In this document: one piece after another, positions 10,801 to 30,573 of the stretch
Position numbering within the stretch: the first letter of the stretch is position 1
Layout: the number at the start of each line of letters is the position of its first letter
Assembly: GCA_947579665.1 (NCBI GenBank)
Contig: OX388347.1
Span: forward strand, 27,396,562 to 27,460,561
Reading direction: 5' to 3'
Source of the DNA: Sympetrum striolatum
Lineage: Eukaryota; Arthropoda; Insecta; Odonata; Libellulidae
DNA length: 64,000 nt
Notes under the pieces: generated by a model
Databases searched by the model: none
Told to the model about the DNA's origin: nothing
Seen by the model: only the letters and a program-made list of their open reading frames with translations
Position numbers and translations under genes: made by a program

Positions 10801-13643
10801 TATAGTTGAAAGCATGTTATTTAAGAGCGTAATATACATACCTATTTTGTATAAGATATGTATTTATATATTTTCTCTGGATTTAATAATCCACTCTTTG
10901 GGAACAACCCTTATATACTGGTAATCCTTGCTGTCCTATCCTTATTCTTGCAAAATTGACTTGTTAGAGACAATATCAATTCCTTTTCATGATGATTATA
11001 AATATTATTAAATCTTCTAAATATAATCTGAAGCCTGATTCCTTTTTTTGCTGTTCCTCTTAGGAACTCATCTACATGGAGTTTTTCTCCCAAGGAGATC
11101 TTGAAAAAGCTATGGGAAGACGGCCATCGGAGATGATGGATCGGGAGAAAGCTTGCATACCTTTCCTACAACTTCAGTTCCTGGATGATATAGTCATTCC
11201 ACTCTTCGAGTAAGTAAGCTCTTCCATTGATGAAGTGGCAAAATTGCAGTATTGCTTCTATTCTCTAAGTTAGTATTTAATTTGAGGGAAAAAAATATAT
11301 TATAAATATTTTCAGAACTATTTTTCATCTTAGAATCATATATCATAAAAAATATTTTGTAAATAGATAAATCTGCTGAAAAGCCTGTATAAAACTAACT
11401 TTTAATGTTGAAATCTCTAATAGGTTTTTGCTAGGAAAATTTTACACTTAATGTAAAACTAGTTAACTCCCCTGTCATGCATGATGGGTCTTAATTTTGT
11501 TTTTTTAATAAATATGCAACATTTAATTATAGATGACTAAATATATAACTTATCTCAGTAAATTACCTCCTCTTCATTAATTCTGACATTAGTTCCTACC
11601 ATTAATTCAGTACGCACTTAAAATCCCTGTGTATTCTTGTGGGAAAATGTATGTATCAAATTCAACAATCACCTTGGTCATCAGGGGGACTGGTTGTTTA
11701 CTGCGGCAAAATTTTTGTTTATTTTGTCATAGTTCTCACAATTACGATTCAAAAAGTGTATTTTACGACAATAATAAGATTCTTTATTTAATTTACCATT
11801 GTTTGGTACTTTTCTTGACTTATTATTACCATTATTTCCAATTTAATTCTGTAAAAGTAACAAAGCCTGCAAGGTACAAAAATGAACTTTACATGTACTT
11901 CTTATGGAAAAGTATCATGGAGTCCTGGATTCAAACCTGAGCCCTCATAGAGATGAGAATAGTTTTTGTGGGGCTTTCAGCTTATAAGAAATGCAATGCC
12001 GTTTATCTCATAGCTCTAAGACAAATAGTTTCTGAGATAGAGAGGGGACGGACAGACGGATTTTGCTTTTTATATATATAATGGTCTTTTGTAATACTTA
12101 AAGGACAGGTTTTTTGGGGAATAATTACAACAACTATATTATAGTTTTTACTAACACTAACAATTTTCTCGGTAAAGAGCATTTAAAAATCTGTATCAAG
12201 ATTCACTAGTTTCAAACTTCTATCAATTTATAAAAGACCTGAGAATTTCCCCTCAGTAGTGATGTACTGAGTATCATTCCCAGTGGTAAGCTATGAGTTC
12301 ACGTGTTCAAATTCCAGTCTATGCAAAATTTGTGACTCATTTTTTGCCACTAAGTAACTTTCCTGTTCATAAGTATATTATTAGTCTGGGACAACAATCA
12401 GCCTTTTTATGCTTGGTTGATTTTTTGCTGAATAATACTTGTAATCTTTGCTGTACAAAAATATTCATCTACGGTTATACTTTCCATGCAGAGTGTTAGG
12501 TTCCCTTGTTAGTCATTAAGATATTATAAATGATTAAAATCTGATATCCAAATCATATGCTCCTTTTTCTAACTGAGCATAATAAAATAGCTCTATATAG
12601 GCTATGAATGATGAAGCTCAGTGTCAATGATTGATTTCCTCTGAGGAAATATAGGTTAGTAATTAGATCATTTAGAGACACTCATGATTCTCTTGTTTAA
12701 ATAAAGCAGTGATGACAATAATATTATTTAAGTTTATTCATACATTCATTATTTGATCATTAAATATGTCTATCTAGCAAACAATCTCAACTAGGGAGTA
12801 AATTAAGAACATCCAGAAAAAATCACCCCATTATGGCTTATATTTTGGTTGGTTATTATTTCAGGGGAAAAAACCTTGTATTTTATGATTTACAGTCGAG
12901 GCAATTTGAATTATCTCGAATATTATTCACTTAAGTTAATTTCATCAATAGCGCTAAGGTAGGAATTAATTTTATATTAATGAAAATTTGATGTAAATGT
13001 AACATCTATTAGCTTCTTCTTATATATGAAATCAAGATGAAGAGATATTTTCATCATCATTTACCATTCAGTTAATAATCTTTTCTTTGAAATAATCTAA
13101 TATGATTCCATGTAAAACCATAAAGACTTTTAAGTTATTCTGTAAAAAATAACTGGCTCAAACTCTGTTTCTACATTCATCTATTGAATTCCAGCTCCCA
13201 AAGAAAGGAGGGACTGAAAATGCTCCATAGAATCACTTTTATCAATTTAATTACACTTTTTTTACAATTTATATGGCTAAGGTGCATCTAAAATTCAAAG
13301 GAAAATGATGATGCAATCAGATTTGCTGTCGAAGAATCTAAATATTCTTCTCTGACTTAAAGGAGAATTGAAATAGTCTACTATACTTATGTAGTTTTTT
13401 TAACTTGATATAATGAAGTACTTTCACCTCTTATTTTCTGTATGTTTCAGACTACTTGTTGGACTTTTTCCAGAGGCCTCATGCTTAACAAATGCATTGA
13501 AATTAAATAAAAAATGTTGGGAGACTGCATGGGATATTTATTCAAAACGTCTTTGCAAAGCAAAATCATCAATGGCTATATTAGAAGATGAGGAGCTTGA
13601 ACTGGAAGTCATCAACTATTTAAAAAGGAATCAGGCTCTATGA
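1862..13643 (+). CDS. PDE2A: cGMP-stimulated 3',5'-cyclic nucleotide phosphodiesterase, PDE2A type (14 coding exons)
   Basis: Hydrolyses cAMP and cGMP and in the known family is switched on by cGMP binding to a GAF domain. Exons: 1862-1951, 2032-2148 (or 2172), 2347-2588, 2678-2787, 3514-3662, 4078-4220, 4337-4562, 4866-5050, 6710-6838, 6909-7044, 7129-7246, 7324-7493, 11064-11209, 13451-13643; all GT-AG with matching phases, 717 or 725 aa. Order (725-aa numbering): GAF-A about 20-165, GAF-B about 200-345, catalytic domain about 400-690. Catalytic HNWMH (444-448), CHDLDH (metal ligands H486, D487), D598 in CCDLSDQTK and the purine-selecting Gln near 649 are present. GAF-B keeps the NK...FDE cGMP motif ([14 protein letters not shown]); GAF-A has lost it. 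The start is the first in-frame ATG after a stop at 1838. It lacks the roughly 200-residue N-terminal extension of vertebrate PDE2A, so no membrane anchor is seen. Closest resemblance is to PDE2A rather than PDE5, 6 or 11. Confidence 0.95.
5051..6709 (+). other. Intron of PDE2A-type gene
   Basis: A 1.66-kb AT-rich intron between the exon ending TLAR and the exon starting [13 protein letters not shown]. Nothing coding is seen. A 33-bp segment at 5926-5958 recurs with three mismatches in the next large intron at 9135-9167, marking a dispersed repeat. Confidence 0.8.
7494..11063 (+). other. Large intron inside the catalytic domain of the PDE2A-type gene
   Basis: A 3.57-kb intron separating the exon ending SISKKIA from the exon starting [11 protein letters not shown]. 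It holds the repeat at 9135-9167 and a degenerate tRNA/SINE-like fragment near 10239-10290. Short open frames within it (for example minus strand 8804-9094) have no recognisable family and are not supported as genes. Confidence 0.85.
11210..13450 (+). other. Last intron of the PDE2A-type gene
   Basis: A 2.24-kb AT-rich intron. Near 12040-12060 there is a GGACGGACAGACGG stretch followed by an AT run, which looks like the tail of an old retroelement. A GTGTTCAAATTCC near 12301 resembles a tRNA B box but no full tRNA or SINE fits around it. Confidence 0.8.
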
Positions 13644-14745
13644 ATTAATAATTGTTATTTTATCTGATTTTGCATTATTCAGAATGTGTTCACAGTTATA
13701 GCAGTAATAGAACATTTTGATTTTTGTCATACCAATGCTTCTCTTTCATCAAAATTCTCATCTTTCTGAAATAGGAAATGAGATACACTCTGGAATTTGG
13801 AAGGCAATAACATACTTTAAGAACATATCTGCATAGACTTAAAAGTGCTGTCATATCTCTGTCAGTTTAAAATACCATGCTCAACTCTCTAATTATATTA
13901 AAATCATTTAATGCTGTTGGTTTTATATTTTTATGAAATTTTACTGTTAAAAGAGACTACTTTGAACAAAACCTCAATGCTTTCCTTGTGTAATATTTCC
14001 TTAGCCAAACTGCAGTGTGTAGAACGTTGTTACTGAGGATAACAATGAACTGAACTAGTGCTACATTATTTGCACGTATCACATTGTGTGCATTCAAATT
14101 GTATGTTTGCTTTTCAGCATATGTCACAAGGTGGTTAAATTTTTATGGTGCTATAGGTAATATACTTTGTAAAGTATGTTTTAAATGAAGTTTGCTTTTT
14201 CATGTACTGGTAAATCCTGATTTGGAGTGAAAGATCTTCGTAGATGTAAAGCCTGTGCTGTTTTAAGTGGCAAAATTAAAATGGCTAGGTTGTCTACCTT
14301 GTAAACCTGCAGAGAATTAATTCATTCTTCGATTAAAACTTAGTGCATGACATTTGAGCTTACTAAGAATGTTATCACATCACAATCATGTTCTATATAA
14401 ATCACTGATATTTGAAATTTGTATTTTTTGACAAGTATTGATCTAAGTTTATTCCTGTAATAGGTTCAATTTACTCAAATATTTGGCTGATTTGCTCTAA
14501 AAGAGCTACAGAATTTGAATATTCATTAGGATTACTCTCTTGACTTTTACATGGAAATGTATTACGTAAATTTATTTCTGCTTTTGCAATTACTACTAAT
14601 GGGACCACCAAATTAATTTTGGGAGCAAATTGAGAGCAATGAATTGTAAATAGAAAATGGCTTTTGAAATTTCAAAATTTGTTTTGCTTTAAATATAATA
14701 TATGTAAGACCTTAATAAAGAGTTTTATTTAATTTTTAAAATGTC
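13644..14745 (+). other. 3' UTR of the PDE2A-type gene with polyadenylation signal
   Basis: Sequence after the TGA at 13641-13643. A canonical AATAAA lies at 14714-14719, followed by a T-rich stretch, giving a likely 3' UTR of about 1.1 kb. Earlier weaker A/T-rich signals could give shorter forms. Confidence 0.5.
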
Positions 14746-15254
14746 TCATAATTTTTATCTGTTGGGATAAATATCAAGAGAAATTTATGGTGACCCACTT
14801 TTGTATGCATAACGAGTTTGTTTAGGAAATTATACATTACAGTATTGTTACAGCCATGCATGAATGGCTAAACATTTACTTTCCTGCTCAATCCCAGGGT
14901 ATAACATCTTGTGGTCACTTACAACATAAAAAATCAATACATTTCCAAAGAGACAAATCATTGTAAAAGATATTTAATGATGAATTTCAAACAGGTATGT
15001 GCTGGTTTAAAAGTTGTCTGATTAGCTGGTTGAGGGCCAGGAAGTCTAAAAAAATTACATAAAGATGAAGTTTGCAGAAGATGTGAATTAGCAGATACAT
15101 TTTCTTAGTTGATTATATATGAGCAAAGAATGTCGTACATGCACTAGACCACAATTGAGAGAATAAAATATCTGCTAGAAATAGAGCATGTCCAAGTGAG
15201 AATCACTGAAAGGAGAAAGGAAGAGTAGGTTTTGGTTTGTATACAAATTTACAA

Positions 15255-15679
15255 CAGGTTGGCCACAGGACCTTATAACCTTGAGAACCTTGAAAAAACC
15301 TTGAATTTCTGCTGACCTTGAAAAACCATGAAAACGCCTTGAATTTTTTGCAAAACCTTGAAAAATCCTGATCCAACTCGTTATCCTGGTTCAATCAGAA
15401 ATAAACCACCCATTCAAATTCTGGCACCAGTACTGCCTTCACGAAAACTCCGAAACCTCGTACATAAACAACCCTCGCCATTTGTGTCGCTGATTCGCGT
15501 GAACATTAATGTCTGGGTAAAGTTTGAAAGTTGTACCTTGTTTTTGTTGGAATTAATTTCAATTGAAGAATTGAATAAAAACCAAAAACTGTATTTTGAC
15601 CTTGAAAAATCCTCGACCTGACCTGGAAAAACCTTGAAATGACCTTAATTTGTTAACATCCTGTTCTGCGGCCACCCTG
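15255..15679. mobile_element. MITE-like element with degenerate terminal inverted repeats
   Basis: The left end reads CAGGTTGGCCACAGG and the reverse complement of the right end reads CAGGGTGGCCGCAGA, 12 of 15 matching. The interior carries many direct copies of a CCTTGAAAAACC-like word, at both ends and in the same orientation. Flanks TTACAA and TCACAA could be a decayed target duplication. At 425 bp with no transposase frame, it would be non-autonomous; the CAGGG-type terminus fits hAT-like elements but the class is not settled. Confidence 0.55.
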
Positions 15680-16893
15680 TCACAATGATGTGGAGAAAAT
15701 AACTGAAGAAGTGGCTCTCATCAGACATTCTTAGTATGAAAATTACAATATAAACATGAAAAATAAATAGAAACTGTTACTAACAACTTTAAGAATTAGT
15801 AATAACATCTCAATGAAACCACAGAGAAGAAATCAAAATAAAAATAGATTTATGAGTTACTGAATAAAGAAATTAGCTGGAACTAACTAGAGGATGTAGT
15901 TGTTGAGAAGCGTGAGGACTAATGATAGGTGCTCATCAGGGTGGATGGCGTCAGGCAGTCTATTTACACTTTGACAATTAGAAGTAAAGTGTAACCACTA
16001 CTTAGTAATGAGGGTTTTTCAATTTCAACTATTCCAAAAATTAAAATTTAGAAAATCAACAAGAAATAACAGAGAATACAATAAGCTGTTAGAAGAGGAG
16101 GTAAAACCAATGAGGTTAAATGGATAAAAGATATATTAATCTATTGTCAGCTGGTAAAGTGGTATAATTGTAACAGAATAGAAGGCAACCAAAATGTACC
16201 AGATGGCTACCATAGTATATCACTACTAAACAAAACTTAAGATAATGACAAGAATAATCAAAAAAGTTTCTCTCTATTTTAGAATCTCTTTTAAAAAGAA
16301 CTTTTGTAGGAACCTCTATCTTGTCTTAAGATTGCAGAAACAAAGCTCAGTTATAAAGACTACTGATGAAAATAGCTATACCTATCTGGTAATTAAATGG
16401 GAAATGATAATATTGCATAACCTTCTAACTTCAATTACCTCTGAATAAATATTTTATACATTACAGAAAGTTTAGAGATCAGAATAAGCATCAAGAAATA
16501 AAATCCACTGAAGTATCAGGGGAGCTGAATGATTTCATTTGGAGAAATGAATATTCATATAAGGAATGGAATCATCATACATACTATAATATTTATTTAT
16601 TAATACATTTTTTGGGTGGCCAATTTAAAAAAGAGAAAATAAATCATTGAGATAGAGAACACTGAGGAAGACAGGAGGAATAATGTTGAGCTAAATAGTT
16701 CATAGAGTTAACCATTTTTTCCTCTCGCATGAAAATGCTATGCATATACTGAGACTCTGTACCCATGCTTTAGATTATATAGTATATATATTCTAAGGTG
16801 TATTTTATCTGAATACATGTGTTAGTTTCCTAAGACCTGAGTAAAATCCCGCTTTTGAAGCCTCTTCATAAGTGGAGCTTGGATGACCCAACA

Positions 16894-16906
16894 CCGCCCT
16901 CTGGTG
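16894..16906 (-). promoter_or_regulatory. CTCF-like insulator motif
   Basis: On the minus strand the sequence reads CACCAGAGGGCGG, close to the conserved CTCF core (CCASYAGRKGGCRS, shared by vertebrates and insects). It lies between the 3' end of one gene and the promoter of the next, where insulators are often found. Binding is inferred from the motif only. Confidence 0.3.
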
Positions 16907-17899
16907 TTGCCAAGTGCCTCAGCATTTGTATTTCAAGCAGGATATAAAAGGAAATTTTCTCCTTGTTTAAGGATTGCTTCAGCTTATTGCAGCTAAAATT
17001 TTGCATCTATAGTGGCAAATTCTCCTCTTCAATTCTGGACAGCAACCAACCTCAGTCTGCTTGCACTATGAGCGCATCACAGTATTGGACTCATATTCAC
17101 TCATCCACGTGACCGTTGAAATTTCTATATAAAGAAATTATTCTAACAAATATAAATTCTCATTTCTTGGAGATTACAGTTGAATAACTAAAAGCATAAA
17201 AAATGACTAAACAACATGTTTTCCTGTTCAAGACCAAAAATATTCCTCAACTAAAACACATTTCCCTATCTTTACGGGAAAGCTACTTTATCCATATAAA
17301 ACAGTGATGACCGTTTCAAAATCTCTGAAAAATCAGTAGTTTTAATACCCAATTATAATTTATTGTTCAACAATTCATTTTATGCATCCAAATATATCTA
17401 AGCAAAACAGTTCCCTTTCTCCACATACCCAGAGGAAATGTTTCTACTGATGAGTGTAGATGAGATAAGAGATTAATGGTCAACAGAGCCATAGTTGACT
17501 TGCCCATACCTTAAACACCATATTTTTCAATTCTCCCAAATTATGACAAGAACTGGAAAATATGCAAATTTTTGCTTGTAATATAGTAAAGATAGTTAAG
17601 AAGGGAGTACCAAAAAATGTGAAGAATTAATAGGAAATTATGAGAGATATATATTGTGTTGTATTGAAAGATATATAATTGTTAAGTGGATATATAATCA
17701 TTCTGTTACTCATCTATCAAACTTTCAAGACTTAAAATAGATAGTGTGGGATGAAGACTTCAAAGCTCAGTTGAGAGAATCCAAGGAAAAGCAGATATCT
17801 ATGTTGAGGGAACATATATTTCTTGTCCCTTGATGGAGGCTAAAAAATTAAACATTACTTGCCATTTGATTTATTTCGATATTACATGTAATATTTATC

Positions 17900-17965
17900 A
17901 TATTCATTAACTGCAGTTAATGAATATTAGTGCATATATTACAAAAACATTTTTTGTAATATTAA
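17900..17965. repeat. Two adjacent palindromes
   Basis: Positions 17900-17927 form a perfect 28-bp palindrome centred on CTGCAG, containing ATTAAC/GTTAAT. About 15 bp further on, ATTACAAAAA and TTTTTGTAAT form a hairpin around a three- or four-base centre. Either could be cruciform-prone DNA or a dimeric binding site. Confidence 0.6.
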
Positions 17966-18699
17966 CATGTTTATAATAAGATTTCTCACTAGGCCTTGCA
18001 CAGGGACATATTTGTCCCATATCATATCTTCGTAATTAGGCAATATATTTTGATAAGAATTGAGTTGGTATCATAAATTGATCCAAATAACAGAATTCAG
18101 AAGAAAAAACGGTATTTCAATTGTAGTTCTCACACAGTCCTTTAAGGATTAAATATTTTTTACTTTCAGCTAATCTGGAAACGGTTGAGTTTCGGAAGAC
18201 TATTTCACATTTCATCATGAAATTGGCTTGTATATTGCCAACCAAACCGAACAGTTTCCTGCAAATATTTGAAGGCTGACAACCATATCCACCACATCCT
18301 TAGCGCTGTAAATATTTACTACAGCTTGGCAATTGTAAATAAAATCGTCTCAATTTTTCCAAGAGATAAGGGTCACAAAACTATTAAGCAATTATTGGTT
18401 TACTTTAGCTGAAAGTTTAATCTCTTTAGTCATGCATTTCTAATCAGCAGTTAATAACGCAGTTCTAATTTCATGTTGTAAAAAACAGGAATGGCTGTAA
18501 ACACCAAAAGATATAGTCACTGAAGGGTAATTTAGAAGACTGGTTCGTTAAAGAAGCTACCCATTCACACATTCAGGGTTTACTTCCGTTAAATATTGAG
18601 AACTCAATAATTTGTCTTTCAAATATCATTATTCCTGGAAAATTACAGAGAATTCATTCATACATTCGTAATTTTCGAAATACGTTGTTTACTTGTTTC

Positions 18700-18951
18700 A
18701 TTTACTTTCCAGCCAATGAGAAACAGTCCGGGATCTGAACGCATGCGCCGAAAGCTATTGACTTTGTAATTATTTATTAAACGTTCATTTCCCAAGGATT
18801 GTACTTCTGTATTATAATACCAAAGCTTTGAATCTGATCTTCTTTGAACTCGAGTTGTATCATAATCGTTGGTGACTCATAACTAACGTAGTACAACGTT
18901 AATATATATAGAACTGATAGACCGATCGAAGCATTGATGTTGTAAGACAAA
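18700..18951 (+). promoter_or_regulatory. Promoter region and 5' UTR of the PP2A scaffold gene
   Basis: Sequence directly upstream of the start codon. CGCATGCGCC at 18740-18749 resembles the NRF-1 (insect ewg) site, common in housekeeping promoters. The transcription start is not marked by a TATA box and cannot be fixed here. Confidence 0.35.
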
Positions 18952-27370
<8,419 letters not shown>

Positions 27371-28010
27371 ACTACAGGATCCTATGCAGAGACCTATATT
27401 CTTGTACAGCATGTTTACATCTCTTTGGTCTCCTTTCTCCTTTACTTTCATTTGGCCCAATGTAATATTTTTGGTTGGTTACTTTATGGCTGCTTTAATA
27501 ACTTGATAGAAATAGCCATGGGAATTGACTCTATTGTTCATTTAAATTGATCACTCATCAATGTGTGCTAAGTGGAGTATTCGTGCTGCATTTGGTCCTT
27601 CGGCCGTGTGTATTTTGAGGAGGCTGTGATTTGGATTTCATCTGAGAATTGCTATTATCAATACCTTGTCCCTCCTTTCAGTGAGTGTGCTATAGAGCTA
27701 CTGTTCTGCACGCTATTTACATTATCAGGGGCTATTTTAAATCTTAATATTAAGTTTCCCTCAAAGTTTCTGCTATTTGTATGAATTCTGAAAGATGAGT
27801 GCATTCATTGAATATAATTACCACATGAAGTCAAAATTGAGTTTTAAATCAGTAGCTAGTAAAATTCCGTTGCTGTCACCTTTTCTGGTTTGCTTATCTT
27901 AATGTTGTATCGTATTGCTTTAAGATCCAGGTTTGTAGAATGAAACTTAAGAAAGAAAATTTTCATATACATTACCTTATGCAATTGAATAAAACCATTC
28001 TGATGCCAAT
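27371..28010 (+). other. 3' UTR of the PP2A scaffold gene
   Basis: Follows the TAA at 27368-27370. A canonical AATAAA lies at 27988-27993, so a 3' UTR of roughly 640 nt is likely. Another AATAAA near 29640 would allow a longer form. Confidence 0.45.
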
Positions 28011-30117
28011 GCTTGTTCATACATTGTACAAAATTGTTGTATTCAATGGAGTTGAATGTAAACATGTTCAATATTTAGAACTATTTTTGAACATTGTCAT
28101 TGTGGAACACTAAGGAATGTGCATAATTCTTTTTGTAGAAATTGACAAGAAACTTCATGAATAGTTTTGTTGTTCTTTTGGATGTAATTTTCAACATTCC
28201 CCCTTAATGCCTTTTTTGTTAGGGCTCCACCAAGTTTCATGTAAATAATTTATCAGAAATTGAGGTGCTTGATAAATATGCATACTGAAAAGAATCTTGA
28301 ACACCTTGGTTGATTTTTATGTTTCAGAGAAAAGCAAAATAGTAGGAAAATCTTACGGAAATCTTTTTCTAGGTATGCTAATTGTCTCTCGCTGTTTTTC
28401 AAAGTTCAAGACATATGGAAAATGTTTATATTTATATTGTCACTTAGTTTGTGAGTAGACCTTTAATTATTCTCGCTTCATGTTGGTGATTTTATTTATA
28501 ATGGTACAGAAGGGTAATTCAGAAAGGAATTTCTAACAGAATTGTGTTGCTGCAAGCAGTCATCATTCGTTATTATTTTATTTTTTTTAATGTTCTTCAT
28601 TTTTGTCAGTCAGCGTCATAGCGTGTAAAAAGGGTGTGTACTCAAAGTATTTGATGTCTTATATGATGATGTTGAAAGCATGTTTAAACCCAGTCTTCTC
28701 TATCAATATCATCTAAAACTATTGCTTCTGCAAGGTATATTAGGATGACAATGGTATTATGAGCGAAAGTTTTGGATTAGGAGAGGACATTTAATTCTTC
28801 GAATGTATAACGGATAATTTTCTTTGAAGTAGACCTACAAGTTTAGTTCCTTTGATTTCTTTTAGGAAAAAACTTAAAATATAGGCAACAAATATTTCTA
28901 CATTGATATTTCCCCTAACTAAAGAAAGTAGCTTTGTGTGCTGTCTTAACGTAGGTGAGTACATTGAGCATAAATTGTTGTAACTTTGAATTTGGGGAAT
29001 AGGTTTATGTTAAATGATTCATTCAATGAGACGTATTTATTTCGAGATGTCAGTTTTTTTTGACAATTTTCATACAATATCAAGAGGTGGATGACTGAAG
29101 GTTTGACCTGAAGTATACTTTTTTCCAAGGTTTCAATAGAGAATGCCTGGGACTGTCCATTCTATGCTTTACTTATAGCAAAATAAGACTACTTGTAAGA
29201 AAATAAGATTGAGTGAATGAAATCTGAATTTAAGGAAATAAATTGATTTTGGAAGGCTGTTTTTAACTTCCAATGAACACATGTTTGGAAGTTAAACTGC
29301 GTCGAGGAAGCAGATTTCATGGAGGGGCCCACTAATTTTTCAAAGCAATTTTCGATTGGAGCCTTCATAGCCTAAATGGAAGAATTCACTGGAATTTAGT
29401 TCTTGCAAGTACAAGTATATTGGTCTTTGATAATGTAGGATTGAAATTTTCCTAATATTCATAAGAATGGGAAGAACAGTTGCGGTGTACAAGTATTTAA
29501 AACTGGTGAGTTGTGAAGCTACCATTATCATGGAAATCGATGTTTGTTTTAATGTATTTTATTTTTTCACATTTTCTAAACATGATATCTACTAAGTTAA
29601 TTTTCAATTACTTATTCAGGTCTTTTTTATAAATACTGTAATAAAAGTCTCTCAGGACATTTTACGTTTGATAAATTGCAGTAAAGATATTTTAATACTT
29701 GTAACTTTGTGATATTACTTCAGTCAAATTTCTACATTTTAGTTGTAAATCGTTTAATCTTTAATGCATTTTCCAATTAAAATTGTAGGTCTGTTTTATG
29801 TATTTTTCTTTTAAATGTGTCATAGCGTTGCGATGGAAATTCTTGAAAATAATCTGGCAAATAAAATTTTAAAGAGTCCAATCAGTTCGGTTATTTCTGA
29901 TATGATTGTTTGCAGAATGCATTATAATTCAATGTGTATTTGTACAAAGCCTCAAAATATCTCCAAAAAAACTGTTACACTCAGAAGGTTATTTCATAAC
30001 TGATCATTAGAAAAAAAACATTCATTCTTCAAAAACTTGTTCTCTCTCTTAGCTGGGTGACTACTGTATATCTGCTTTCCTGTGAATTGTGTTGAGCCAA
30101 ATATTTCCAGAAATCTG
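28011..30117. other. Noncoding stretch downstream of PP2A scaffold gene
   Basis: AT-rich, no supported gene. It may be partly a long alternative 3' UTR ending after the AATAAA near 29640. Confidence 0.5.
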
Positions 30118-30573
30118 TCAGTGTATCTTAGGATGTGATGTTTAATGAAATGAAGGACTGTAGGAAGCACTCTTAGAATGATTCCTGTACCACCCAATTG
30201 TTTTTATATTTATAGAAGGGAGAACAAATGGGAAAATTTGGTCAACATGAATGCATGAATGAACATGACAAGCTTATGAAATTAATTACAATGTAAAGTT
30301 AGGCTAGGGATAGAAAGGATTTAAGTAAGAAAATTTAGAGAGTCAGTGTTACTTAGGATGTAATATTTAATGAAATGAAGGATGTTCAGAGCAGAAGCGC
30401 TCCTAGAATGATTCCTGTACCACCCAATTGTTTTTATATTTATAGAAGGGAGAACAAATGGGAAATTTTGGTCAACATGAATGCATGAATGAACATGACA
30501 AGCTTATGAATTTAATTACAATGTAAAGTTAGGCTAGGGATAGAAAGGATTTAAGTAAGAAAATTTAGAGAGA
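30118..30573. repeat. Tandem duplication, two units of about 225 and 231 bp
   Basis: The block 30118-30342 is repeated directly by 30343-30573. The last 165 bp of each unit (from GAATGATTCCTGTACCACCC) are almost identical, while the first 60 bp have several differences and a short length change. No open frame or mobile-element ends are apparent. Confidence 0.9.

Larger units (their letters stand above)
15680..18700. other. Intergenic spacer between the two genes
   Basis: Three kilobases of AT-rich sequence with no supported gene. Notable contents are a CTCF-like motif at 16894-16906 and paired palindromes at 17900-17965, listed separately. Confidence 0.6.

Noticed and set aside
12278..12317. 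Possible tRNA A and B boxes (AGTGGTAAGC, GTGTTCAAATTCC)
   Set aside because: They are too close together to hold an anticodon arm, and no cloverleaf can be drawn.
14745..18951. Operon-like link or shared promoter between the two genes
   Set aside because: They are in the same orientation with 4.2 kb between them and separate 5' features; no trans-splice leader site or bidirectional promoter is seen.
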